Assembly: GCA_020073705.1 (NCBI GenBank)
Contig: JAIQES010000002.1
Coordinates: 1-64,000, forward strand
Direction: 5' to 3'
DNA from: Terriglobia bacterium
GTDB taxonomy: Bacteria; Acidobacteriota; Terriglobia; Acidiferrales; UBA7541
Length of the DNA stretch: 64,000 nt
Of this stretch, positions 8,626 through 15,939 are shown piece by piece (the stretch's first letter is position 1; each line of letters begins with the position of its first letter). The translations under genes and the position numbers were made by a program. The notes beneath the pieces are model-generated. The model did no database searches. It was given only the letters and a program-made list of their open reading frames with translations, and was not told the DNA's origin.

Positions 8626-10605
8626 CTACGGTTCCTTCCGAAATTCAATCGACTGAATCTCGCCATCCCAGGGCTTGTCCGGCACGAGATGATAACTGAC
8701 ACGAGCGCTTCGTCCGCGCAGCCCGGTGCAAACCGCATTTTTCGCAAGAGAATTTGCGCCGGAAGATTTAATGACTAAATGTGCGACATCGGCAGCGTGC
8801 AGGTGCATGACGATGGTCTGCGCCTTCAGTGTGATTTGGATTTGCGGCGAGTCCGCACAGTTCACCTCGGAGATCGTCCCAACCATCGAGTAAATGCGGA
8901 CTTCGCCAGGCGCCGGAAGGGGCGCGGGAGGATTGATCTCCTCGCGAGTCCTGTTCGAGGGTGTCTCCGCCGGTCTGTCGTTCGGCTCTGTCTTGCGCTC
9001 GATGTGGACTGTACGGTCCGTGGAAGCAGTGAGAGGCGGGACGCGTGTGGAGGCCGGAGGCGCGGAGGTTCGGGGTTGAGAAAACTGCGCGAGCAGGTCG
9101 CCGGCCTTGTCAGCCATCCGGACATCTCTCGAAGAGTTCCGGAGTTGTTCGGCAACCTTGCGGGCCTCCTCAGTTCGTCCCAGGCTCGCCAGAATTACGG
9201 CAAGTTGATACTGATAACCGGACTCGCCGGGGACGAGTGACGCAGCGCGTCCCGCCGCGTCCAATGCCTTCTGCAGAGTTTCCGGCCTGAGGGCATAAAT
9301 CGAGGCGAGGTTGTACCATGCGGGCGCAAAATCGGCATTGAGCGAGACGGTTTTTTCAAACGCCACGATAGCGCCGGTCGGGACGCCCACAGAGCCGCCG
9401 CGCACCATCGACACCGTGCCTTGGCCGTAATAGGCGAGGGCGCTGTTCGGATCAAGCTCCAAGGCGCGGGTGAAGTGTTTTTCGGCATCGTCGAGTTGAT
9501 TCTGCTGGAGCAGGAGGTACCCGAGGCTCTGTTCCGCGCTCGCCAGCGATGGATCGAGCTCGATGGCGTTTTCGAGTTTAGTTCGAGCGCTATCGAACTT
9601 TCCGCGGCTCAACGCGAAGTCCCCCATGCGTGCCGCCGTTTCGGCGGGGGAGAGCGTCCGCGAAGATGAAGCGGCCTCGCTTCCGCCAGCATCCTGGATT
9701 TCGTAGGGCCTCGGGGCAATCTGCTTGATGTACGACTCCAGCTTGCTCTGCATTTGGTTCAAGTCCCCAAACGCTTGACGGGCCGCCTGCAAGGCATCTG
9801 CTCCGCTCTCCACCAGTGCGACGTACCGATCAATTGACTTCATTCCCGACATCTGCGGGTCCGTAAGGAGATAGTGGACCAACGCACGCGATTCGGCGAG
9901 GTACACGGTCGTCTTGCTCCCGGAATTGTAATAGGCCGAGTTGCGATCCACATGAAACACGAGGTCGAGAGGAAGCAGGGGGCTTTCCCACAGAACGCTC
10001 ATATCCTCAGGATCCGGTCTGCCGAGCCTGGTTCCTTTGTCGGTGAAAGTCATGCTGCCAAAAACATTCGCGTAGCCTTCGTCCAACCATGGCGGCAAGC
10101 TGTGATAACTGAGCTTCAGAATCAGGCGCGCATAATCCTGGTAAATATCCTGGTACGGTACTTGTCCTGAAACGTTCGTGCGCAGCGCGATATAGTTCGT
10201 CTCCGTACCGGGCACGAATAGACCGGCCGGCTGAATGCGGCGCTTCTCGACGGGGAACTCGGGGAAAAGGGTGGCGAACGAGTTCCCATCCCGTGCCGCA
10301 AGAATTCGAATCGGGAATCCCGTTTCGAGCCGTGCGCCGGGCATGGTCGCCTGGAAGACGCGGCGAACCTTTTCGAACTGGTCAGCAACGCGCCGGGCTG
10401 TTTTTTCACCGCCGTCGCTGGCCACGATGAAATGCGCTGTGCGGATTTCAACCCAAGGCTCGACCTTTTCGTTCTTTTTCTTGTCTTCACTGCGCGCGGC
10501 CGGGCAGAGCAGTCCCGCCATCACGGACAGGGCGAGCCATAAGAAAGGGGCGCGAAGATGGGGACGGAGCAACACCACTATTACATTTAACCAGCTGCTG
10601 ACCAC
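8626..10605 (-). CDS. TPR-repeat protein with a degenerate gluzincin-like domain
   Basis: A 659-aa exported or membrane-attached protein. Residues 10-38 are hydrophobic. Residues 50-300 resemble the DUF1570/peptidase MA-like fold, including the LPPWLDEGYA motif (170-179), but the place where HExxH is expected reads YQDYAR (155-160), so the metal site is lost. Residues 325-500 contain TPR units (for example ALELDPNSALAYYGQGTV). The C-terminal third has a Pro/Thr-rich linker, then a small beta-rich domain. The GTG start at 10605 is uncertain; several in-frame GTG/TTG codons follow. Likely a scaffold in the envelope; function unknown. Confidence 0.75.
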   Translation of the reverse strand: MVSSWLNVIVVLLRPHLRAPFLWLALSVMAGLLCPAARSEDKKKNEKVEPWVEIRTAHFIVASDGGEKTARRVADQFEKVRRVFQATMPGARLETGFPIRILAARDGNSFATLFPEFPVEKRRIQPAGLFVPGTETNYIALRTNVSGQVPYQDIYQDYARLILKLSYHSLPPWLDEGYANVFGSMTFTDKGTRLGRPDPEDMSVLWESPLLPLDLVFHVDRNSAYYNSGSKTTVYLAESRALVHYLLTDPQMSGMKSIDRYVALVESGADALQAARQAFGDLNQMQSKLESYIKQIAPRPYEIQDAGGSEAASSSRTLSPAETAARMGDFALSRGKFDSARTKLENAIELDPSLASAEQSLGYLLLQQNQLDDAEKHFTRALELDPNSALAYYGQGTVSMVRGGSVGVPTGAIVAFEKTVSLNADFAPAWYNLASIYALRPETLQKALDAAGRAASLVPGESGYQYQLAVILASLGRTEEARKVAEQLRNSSRDVRMADKAGDLLAQFSQPRTSAPPASTRVPPLTASTDRTVHIERKTEPNDRPAETPSNRTREEINPPAPLPAPGEVRIYSMVGTISEVNCADSPQIQITLKAQTIVMHLHAADVAHLVIKSSGANSLAKNAVCTGLRGRSARVSYHLVPDKPWDGEIQSIEFRKEP

Positions 10606-10783
10606 CTGTCAACGAAGCAGGCCGGTCAACAAACGTCAGCACAAGTGCGATTCGACCCGGGCCATGCGGGTTGCCTTTGGTTCGCAGGCTCACTAGACTG
10701 CATTTCTCATGAGCGTGTGATGAATTTGCTCTGAGATGCCGGATTGATACGTCGCATCGCGCCGCTGTGTATGCGGGTTTTAA

Positions 10784-10855
10784 GTAGCACAGACTTCAGT
10801 CTGTGTGGATTTGCTCTGGGGAATCGAAACGCACACAGGCTGAAGCCTGTGCTAC
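10784..10855. repeat. Inverted pair of REP-like palindromes
   Basis: Unit 1 (10784-10806) contains CAGACTTCAGTCTG; unit 2 (10833-10855) contains CAGGCTGAAGCCTG. Each is itself palindromic, and the two units are inverted copies of each other (GTAGCACAG... and ...CTGTGCTAC). This is the architecture of a REP doublet. No transposase of the RAYT type is in the window. Confidence 0.75.
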
Positions 10856-11024
10856 ATTACCGCGTCGGCCCTGCTCTGTGGGCGCTTGCGGTAGGACCAG
10901 CAAGAACTGCTCCAGAGTTCTTGTGAAAAATGCAGGCTAGACTCCCACGATACATGAGACGCTTGCCGATTCAAGCCGGTTTTCGAAACCTGACAAAGCT
11001 CCCGCGTCACCCGGCGCACATCCC

Positions 11025-11050
11025 GTTCACGGTGAACGTTCACGGTGAAC
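11025..11050. promoter_or_regulatory. Tandem 13-bp palindrome abutting a start codon
   Basis: GTTCACGGTGAAC occurs twice head to tail, at 11025-11037 and 11038-11050. Each copy is a 6-bp inverted repeat around one base, and the junction forms a further perfect 12-bp palindrome (11032-11043). The array ends 1 base before the GTG start at 11052 and covers the place where a ribosome binding site should be. It fits a repressor operator, or an mRNA hairpin that occludes initiation. Confidence 0.6.
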
Positions 11051-11051
11051 C

Positions 11052-11957
11052 GTGAGTCTCCGCCTCAAAGCCCAACTCGGGTTGGTGTTGTGCTCGCTGC
11101 TATGGGGAGTCACATTCGTTGTCGTGAAGGCCGCGCTGGCCGACGCCTCGGTCTTCGCTTTCCTGGCCGCGCGCTTCACTTTGGCCGCGCTGCCAATGGC
11201 CTGGATCTACCGCGCGGATATTCGGAAACTTTCGAGCGCCGAATTCTGGGCCGGTGCGCGGATTGGGATTTTCATGTTCAGCGGCTACGCATTTCAGACC
11301 GCCGGCATCGCCGAAACGACGCCTTCCAAGGCCGCATTCATCACCGGATTCAGCGTGGTGCTTGTTCCCGTACTGCTGGCGCTGCTCTGGCGGCGGCGTA
11401 TCAAGGCCTGGGTGTGGAGCGGCGCGTTAGCCTCCCTGGCGGGGCTCTATTACCTCACGGTTCCACGCGAGGGAATCACGGATCTCAACCGGGGAGATCT
11501 GCTCGTGTTGGTCTGCGCGGTACTCTATGCCCTGCAAATCATTTTCATCGCGCGCTATAGCGCAAAGCATTCGTTGGGCGGCCTCAGTTTCCTGCAAGTC
11601 GCCGCGACGGCGGCGCTTTCCTTAGCCGGGGTGCCTATACTCGCCGCGACACACTGGGAGCCGCTCCGCTTTCATCTCACATCGGAATTGATTTTTGGCG
11701 TTCTCGTCACGGCAGTGTTTACGACGGCGATTGCTTATCCGCTTCTGGTTTGGGCGCAGCGGCATACCAGCGCAACCAACACGGCGTTGATTCTCGCCAG
11801 CGAACCAATCTTTGCGGCGGTTACGTCGTTTATCGTCCTCCACGAACGTCTCGGCGTGCGAGCGTTGGCAGGTGCCGGGCTGATCCTTGCCGGGATACTT
11901 GTCGCTGAATTGAAAGGCCCTGTTCCCGCAGTTGAGGAAACTCACCTTGGTGCATGA
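11052..11957 (+). CDS. EamA/DMT-family transporter
   Basis: Inner-membrane drug/metabolite transporter of 301 aa with about ten hydrophobic segments in two EamA repeats (about residues 5-140 and 150-290). The first repeat starts LGLVLCSLLWGVTFVVVKAA and the second ends with the characteristic ILASEPIFAAVTSFIVLHERL. The start is taken as GTG at 11052; it has no ribosome binding site, because a tandem palindrome occupies that place. Substrate is unknown: family members export amino acids, purines or other metabolites. Confidence 0.85.
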   Translation: MSLRLKAQLGLVLCSLLWGVTFVVVKAALADASVFAFLAARFTLAALPMAWIYRADIRKLSSAEFWAGARIGIFMFSGYAFQTAGIAETTPSKAAFITGFSVVLVPVLLALLWRRRIKAWVWSGALASLAGLYYLTVPREGITDLNRGDLLVLVCAVLYALQIIFIARYSAKHSLGGLSFLQVAATAALSLAGVPILAATHWEPLRFHLTSELIFGVLVTAVFTTAIAYPLLVWAQRHTSATNTALILASEPIFAAVTSFIVLHERLGVRALAGAGLILAGILVAELKGPVPAVEETHLGA

Positions 11958-11982
11958 ATTCGCCGGGCGGAATTTTTTGGAA

Positions 11983-12240
11983 TTAGCCCGGATTTCTCAC
12001 CATGAGAGCCTCGGAATGAGGCGGCACAAGGTAGCCCAGCACGTAAGTGCTGGGAATTTACAGGGCCCACAGAAAAGCCCCGTAGGGGCGACACAGATTA
12101 CGCTTACGCAGAGCGTTAGGTTCCTTCTTTCGCCCCTAACGGGGCTTGGCATCCCTGAAGGGCCGCTTTCCCAGGGCTTGCGCCCTGGGCTACATTCTCT
12201 TCGCGCCTCTGGCGCTGCCGTGGTGAGAAATGCGGGTTAA
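11983..12240. mobile_element. MITE-like 258-bp nested palindrome, no coding capacity
   Basis: The ends match as inverted repeats at 18 of 20 positions (TTAGCCCGGATTTCTCACCA at 11983-12002 against the complement of 12221-12240). Inside are a second inverted pair beginning GTAGCCCAG (12031 and 12193, each also a hairpin) and a third, AAGCCCCG-TAGGGGCG (12076-12090 and 12131-12148). The whole is symmetric about position 12111. No target-site duplication is clear. It resembles a non-autonomous mobile element or a composite REP cluster. Confidence 0.6.
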
Positions 12241-12271
12241 ATCCACTGGGCATAGAAAATCAAACCAAGAA

Positions 12272-12299
12272 CCCGCCCTTGTAAACCGTCAAGGGCGGG
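12272..12299. terminator. Strong GC hairpin, possible terminator
   Basis: CCCGCCCTTG (12272-12281) pairs with CAAGGGCGGG (12290-12299), a perfect 10-bp stem with an 8-nt loop. No T-run follows on either strand, so intrinsic termination is uncertain. Confidence 0.4.
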
Positions 12300-12433
12300 G
12301 CACCCTCCAAAGCCATTCACCCCAACCGAGACAAGGACACCGTTTGCTAAGATTGCTACGGTCAGTAGTTCTAAATTATTCGCTATTTGTTCGCTGCGTT
12401 CCGTGATAGTCTCCCTGTTAGGAGAACGAACGC

Positions 12434-12712
12434 ATGATAACTGCTGTGGTGGTTGGGAACATTGAGAAAGTCGGGCCGGACTACATCTGGTGGCGGAATG
12501 GTGCCGACAAGCGCCAAGTGAATTTTGCCGACAATTGGGCGATGACGAAGGAAGATTGGGCCGCTAGCTTCCGCGGGCTAGTGGGCAAGCCAGCGGCGAT
12601 ACCCGTGGGCGGCCCGTTCTTTATCGCTGTCGATTTTCTGCCGGGCATTTTTGAGGGAACTGTCAGAGTCATTCAGTCTACTTTTCCCGTTGCCTCGGTC
12701 GAAAGACTCTAA
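12434..12712 (+). CDS. Small hypothetical protein
   Basis: A 92-aa soluble, Trp-rich protein with no family I recognise. The ATG has a good TTAGGAGA ribosome binding site 9 nt upstream, which supports translation. It is followed after 9 bases by the next hypothetical gene, so the two probably form an operon. The pair lies between a MITE-like element and a displaced leuD fragment, and its base composition looks less GC-rich than its neighbours, which suggests acquisition by transfer. Confidence 0.65.
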   Translation: MITAVVVGNIEKVGPDYIWWRNGADKRQVNFADNWAMTKEDWAASFRGLVGKPAAIPVGGPFFIAVDFLPGIFEGTVRVIQSTFPVASVERL

Positions 12713-12721
12713 TCCGCAGCC

Positions 12722-13573
12722 ATGAACTGGATCAGAACCGTCGCTGTCTACCTCTCCACGGCTGGTGTGCTCTATCTCGTCCTCGCCTACATAGGGGATT
12801 TGTCAATCCGGCAGAGCATTGTACTTGCCCTCCTGATGGCGTCGCTGGCCGTGGGCATCATCACAATCGCCGCAGCAAAGCCTGCCGGGAGATTCAACCC
12901 ATATTACGTCCGCATAGACCCGAACTGGTATGACCTTCTAATTGACTTCAAGTTGATCGACAAGCCAGAGGAGTGGCACGCCATTCAGAAGTCTTTTGAG
13001 GGACTACCCACCACTGAGTATCGTGTGCTCAGGAGCGGCATCTGTTTTACGGTCGTTCATCAATCAGAGGACTTCGAGCGCACGTTGGTCTACTCGGACA
13101 ATCATCGCGCATTCGTCAGCGAAGTCGATTTTGAGGAGGACGTGGAACCCATAAGGGTTGAACATACGAACCCGTTTGGAGAGCCAAACACCTGCGATGT
13201 ACGACTCTTCATGAAATCGGGTGGGCATGGTTACAATCTGGGAATCCGCGTGCCAGGACGTTGGTGGGATCAAGTAAAGGGAGCATGTCCAAAGCCAATT
13301 AAAGAAATAGACGACCACCCAACGGGTCGCGTGGAACTCATTCTGGCGACAATCTCCCATCGGGAATTCGATCTATATTGGGAGCCGGTAGAGTGGAGCA
13401 GCACGTTTTATGACAAAACCGCAAAGCAGATCAGGGGTCGAAGGGACGAACAGCGCCAGAAGCTTGGCTGGAAGACAATCGAGCATGACGCCGACTTAGG
13501 GGCAGAGCTAGGAATCGACTTTCCTGAGTCCATTGAGCACAAGTACTTCAATGTCGAGCACCGTGGAATTTGA
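12722..13573 (+). CDS. Hypothetical membrane-anchored protein
   Basis: A 283-aa protein with two N-terminal membrane segments (about residues 6-25 and 31-52) followed by a soluble domain of about 230 residues. That domain is rich in Trp and acidic residues (for example RIDPNWYDLLIDFKLID) and has no motif that I recognise. The ATG lacks a clear ribosome binding site, so translation may be coupled to the 92-aa gene ending 9 bases upstream. A displaced leuD 3' end begins 20 bases after the stop. Probably accessory DNA. Confidence 0.65.
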   Translation: MNWIRTVAVYLSTAGVLYLVLAYIGDLSIRQSIVLALLMASLAVGIITIAAAKPAGRFNPYYVRIDPNWYDLLIDFKLIDKPEEWHAIQKSFEGLPTTEYRVLRSGICFTVVHQSEDFERTLVYSDNHRAFVSEVDFEEDVEPIRVEHTNPFGEPNTCDVRLFMKSGGHGYNLGIRVPGRWWDQVKGACPKPIKEIDDHPTGRVELILATISHREFDLYWEPVEWSSTFYDKTAKQIRGRRDEQRQKLGWKTIEHDADLGAELGIDFPESIEHKYFNVEHRGI

Positions 13574-13593
13574 ACAACAAGTCGGGTGCGTCA

Positions 13594-13794
13594 GGCCTTG
13601 AGCGGTTTTGAATTGGCGGATAGCCGCGCCGTCACGCGAGATACGAATTTCGGCGTGTCCTACTGCCTGGGAGAATACTTCGAGTCTACGGTTTCGTGCA
13701 TTGTGGCGCTCGGATGCCTGGCCTGCTCGTAGGCAGTAATATCGGCCTCGTGCTTGAGAGTGAGTCCGATGTCGTCCAGGCCTTCCAGAAGGAC
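13594..13794 (-). pseudogene. Displaced leuD 3' end, copy A
   Basis: Bases 13660-13794 on the minus strand encode 44 residues and a stop that match the last 44 residues of LeuD (17576-17710) at 37 positions, with no frameshift ([20 protein letters not shown] is identical). Similarity continues past the stop (GAGCGGTTTTGAATT and GCCGCGCCGTnACGCGAG). The copy ends abruptly at a hairpin (13799-13830). No start codon or 5' part of leuD is present, so this is a fragment, not a second gene. Confidence 0.85.
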
Positions 13795-13798
13795 ATGC

Positions 13799-13830
13799 CC
13801 CACGCTTTCGCGAAGTTGCGAAAGCGTGGG
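13799..13830. repeat. 13-bp perfect hairpin at the edge of the leuD fragment
   Basis: CCCACGCTTTCGC (13799-13811) is followed after 6 bases by its exact complement (13818-13830). It marks the point where similarity to leuD stops, as a REP-type insertion or a recombination junction would. Confidence 0.65.
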
Positions 13831-13926
13831 CTACCAAACCTACACGCTCGAACGGAGCCGACGCTGTTATTAGGATCAACAATTCAAAATCGCTTAAAGA
13901 GTCGCGCACCCGGCAAAACGATTCCC

Positions 13927-14010
13927 TTGACAACCCGCAATTAGGAGCCTAGTCTACAATCCAACAGGAAGTCGCAACTACAGTGAGCGCCCCAAGGTGG
14001 GCGTTTTTTT
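13927..14010 (+). ncRNA. Promoter-to-terminator unit encoding a very short RNA (candidate)
   Basis: A perfect -35 (TTGACA, 13927-13932) is followed after 17 bases by TAGTCT (13950-13955), then by a hairpin (13988-13992 with 13999-14003) and seven T residues (14004-14010). If both signals work, the transcript is only about 45-50 nt and codes for nothing obvious. It lies between the two displaced leuD ends. Confidence 0.4.
13988..14010 (+). terminator. Rho-independent terminator
   Basis: CGCCC, loop CAAGGT, GGGCG, then TTTTTTT. The stem is short, but the T-run is complete. Confidence 0.65.
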
Positions 14011-14130
14011 ATTTGGGGCTGCAGTCTAAAGTAGACAAAAAGTAGATGGCGAAAGGCGCTCGGAATAGATCAAAAGCCGATGTCAAATTCTCCTCGATAA
14101 AATATTCAAGAAGGTAGACCCAGTATAGAA

Positions 14131-14297
14131 GTTGGTGACTCTTCTGAAAGAGAGAGGTTGTCTCCGCTACATCGCCCTAGTTGTGTGGCTGCTGGTGCCA
14201 ACATGATCCGTTGACGGGAGTGTGCCGCCTGAGTGCGGGAGCTCCCCGCTTAACTTTCTACTTCAATGAGGCCGCAGATTTTTCTGCGGTTTTTTTT
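14131..14297 (+). ncRNA. Structured small RNA candidate ending at a terminator
   Basis: A TATAGA (14124-14129) could serve as -10. About 165 bases follow without a credible gene but with several complementary segments: GTTGG at 14131 with CCAAC near 14197, and a GCGGG-AGCTC-CCCGC hairpin near 14236-14250. A strong intrinsic terminator closes it. The size is in the range of 6S-like RNAs, but I cannot assign a family. Confidence 0.4.
14272..14297 (+). terminator. Strong Rho-independent terminator
   Basis: CCGCAGA (14272-14278), loop TTTT, TCTGCGG (14283-14289), then eight T residues. A textbook intrinsic terminator. Confidence 0.8.
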
Positions 14298-14441
14298 ATG
14301 AAAAAAAAACAGACCCGTTCACCTATCGAGCAAATCAAGAAAGTGACCCGCTTGATTAAGGCGCTTCGGATCTTGGCTGCTAATGCCTACCCCCTCGCCA
14401 AGCTGCTTTGGCGGCTCTACAAGTTCCTAGGGCATCTCTAG
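14298..14441 (+). CDS. Possible 47-aa basic peptide
   Basis: An ATG directly after the terminator T-run opens a 47-codon frame. The peptide is strongly cationic (starts MKKKQTRS) with an amphipathic C-terminal half (LAANAYPLAKLLWRLYKFL). There is no ribosome binding site, because the upstream sequence is the terminator hairpin. It is probably not translated; the composition alone keeps it on the list. Confidence 0.2.
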   Translation: MKKKQTRSPIEQIKKVTRLIKALRILAANAYPLAKLLWRLYKFLGHL

Positions 14442-14536
14442 CACCAAGTTCGATCTCCGAGCGCGCGAGCACGAACCGTGGAGTCTCCCACGTCGTGGAG
14501 CGCGCACGCGAAGCCTGTCTGTACGGTTTACGCCAC

Positions 14537-14666
14537 CTTTTGGCGGGTGGCCGCGCCGTTACGCGAGGTGCGAACTTCGGGGTGCCCTACCGTCTGGGGA
14601 ATACTTCGAGTCCACGGCTTCGTACATCGTGGCGCTTGGGTGCTTGGCCTGCTCGTAGGCTGTAAT
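14537..14666 (-). pseudogene. Displaced leuD 3' end, copy B
   Basis: Bases 14587-14666 correspond to the last 27 codons of leuD ([23 protein letters not shown]). One base is missing relative to leuD (GTCTGGGGA for GTCTGGCGGA), so the frame runs past the leuD stop. Similarity continues downstream through GGCGGGTGGCCGCGCCGTTACGCGAGGT-like sequence to about 14537. The copy ends 5 bases before the stop codon of the neighbouring beta-barrel gene. Same orientation as leuD and copy A. Confidence 0.85.
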
Positions 14667-14671
14667 CCAGG

Positions 14672-15289
14672 CTAGTGTTGTTGCCTTCCGAGGCGAAGAA
14701 CGAATCCGCTGGCGAAACGCCAGTTTGAATGAGGATTGTTGGGGAAGTTCGTCCTCATCCAATCCACTTCCAGCAGGCGAATCGAGACTTGATGAGGAAT
14801 CTTCAGGTCTATTCCGGAGCCTAGGGCGTTGATCCAACTAACGCCGGTAACAGGCGGTTCAATCGGGAGCTGATTATCTCTGGCATAGGCAATGCCCGTC
14901 AGGTAATGACCGAAAACGCTCAATTTGCGATTAGGCCGGCGGTAGACGAATTCAGGCCCGACTAATCCTAGAAGCAGCTTGCTATTATGATGACGTGAAC
15001 CCGCGGGCAAGGTTTCCAGATCCATGATTCGGTCGGCGAAGCCGGCGTCGAACTCGCCGGCAACTCTAAAATAATTATTAAATGAACGGGCGAGCCCAGC
15101 TTGAGGACCGTGCCCTTGGGTCGTTATACTCCGTGTCGGCGGGCGACCCACCAGATAGTACTGAGCTCCACCGAACAACTCCCACCGCGGAAAGTCTTGA
15201 GCTTGGCAAAATGGGGAGAAAAGCAAAAAGAGACACGCCGGCAAAAACAATCTACAAATGCCGCGTGCCCGCCAATCGCGGGCGAGCAA
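14672..15289 (-). CDS. Outer membrane beta-barrel protein, paralog 2
   Basis: Predicted small outer-membrane barrel. It is paralogous to the gene just upstream; shared positions include PRWELFGG / PRWELMGG near the mature N-terminus, YFRVAGEFD / YFRVTGELN, LPAGSRH / LPAGGQY, FGHYLTGIAYARDNQ / FAHYLIGFSYGVDNQ and the end NWRFASGFVLRLG. The N-terminus has a signal peptide ending FCQAQ. I place the start at TTG 15289 because GGAGGA lies 5 nt upstream and this gives 205 aa, the exact length of its paralog; an in-frame TTG at 15364 is the alternative. A leuD fragment lies directly after the stop. Confidence 0.7.
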   Translation of the reverse strand: MLARDWRARGICRLFLPACLFLLFSPFCQAQDFPRWELFGGAQYYLVGRPPTRSITTQGHGPQAGLARSFNNYFRVAGEFDAGFADRIMDLETLPAGSRHHNSKLLLGLVGPEFVYRRPNRKLSVFGHYLTGIAYARDNQLPIEPPVTGVSWINALGSGIDLKIPHQVSIRLLEVDWMRTNFPNNPHSNWRFASGFVLRLGRQQH

Positions 15290-15321
15290 ACGAGATCCTC
15301 CGGCCTTTACATCAGTGTCAT

Positions 15322-15939
15322 CTAGTGGCCGAATCGATAAACAACTCCTGAAGTAAAGCGCCAATTATCCTCCGCGTTAAAATCTTGTTTAGGGAAATGC
15401 GATATAATCCAATCTGCTTCCAACAAACGGATCGCAAGCCGATGCCGCGTTTTCAGATCCAGACCGACACCTGTACCATACACCCATGAGGTAAACGTGT
15501 TATTTGCGACCGCGGGAACCTGGTTATCCACTCCGTACGAAAATCCGATCAGGTAATGAGCAAAGACATCGAAATGCTTTAGCGTTCGCACGGTGGCTTC
15601 GGGTCCAAACAGGGCCATGATTTCATATCCAGTTTTGTATTGGCCTCCGGCGGGCAGGTGCTCGACGGCAACCACTTCCTTGCCAAACAATCCGTTTAGC
15701 TCCCCAGTCACCCGGAAATAGCTCTTGATGGATCGAGACAATCCGATTTGGAAACCTTTGGCGGGTAACTGCCCCGGATTTGCAGCCATTGAACCGTCCG
15801 GTAAAACCGATGCATATTCGCCGCCCGCCAGATACGTCGTGTATCCACCCATTAGCTCCCAGCGCGGCGTGGCCGTTTGCGCAAAACAAACTGACGAAAA
15901 AATAACAATCGAGCAGGCCGTCAGAAAAAGCTTTCTCAT
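15322..15939 (-). CDS. Outer membrane beta-barrel protein, paralog 1
   Basis: A 205-aa protein with a clear signal peptide (residues 1-20, ending VCFAQ) and alternating short beta strands that end in an aromatic (VVYRFGH), as usual for outer-membrane barrels. The ATG has AAGGAA upstream. Paralog 2 follows 32 bases downstream, so the two form an operon from a local duplication. Cargo or function is unknown; small OmpA/OmpW-like barrels are the nearest comparison by layout only. Confidence 0.75.
   Translation of the reverse strand: MRKLFLTACSIVIFSSVCFAQTATPRWELMGGYTTYLAGGEYASVLPDGSMAANPGQLPAKGFQIGLSRSIKSYFRVTGELNGLFGKEVVAVEHLPAGGQYKTGYEIMALFGPEATVRTLKHFDVFAHYLIGFSYGVDNQVPAVANNTFTSWVYGTGVGLDLKTRHRLAIRLLEADWIISHFPKQDFNAEDNWRFTSGVVYRFGH

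Larger units (their letters stand above)
10606..11051. other. Intergenic region with REP pair and operator-like palindrome
   Basis: 446 bases between divergent genes with no credible coding frame. It contains an inverted pair of REP-like palindromes (10784-10855) and a tandem palindromic site (11025-11050), listed separately. Confidence 0.6.

Noticed and set aside
13660-13794. A second functional leuD
   Set aside because: Only the last 44 codons are present, with no start and no upstream part of the fold.
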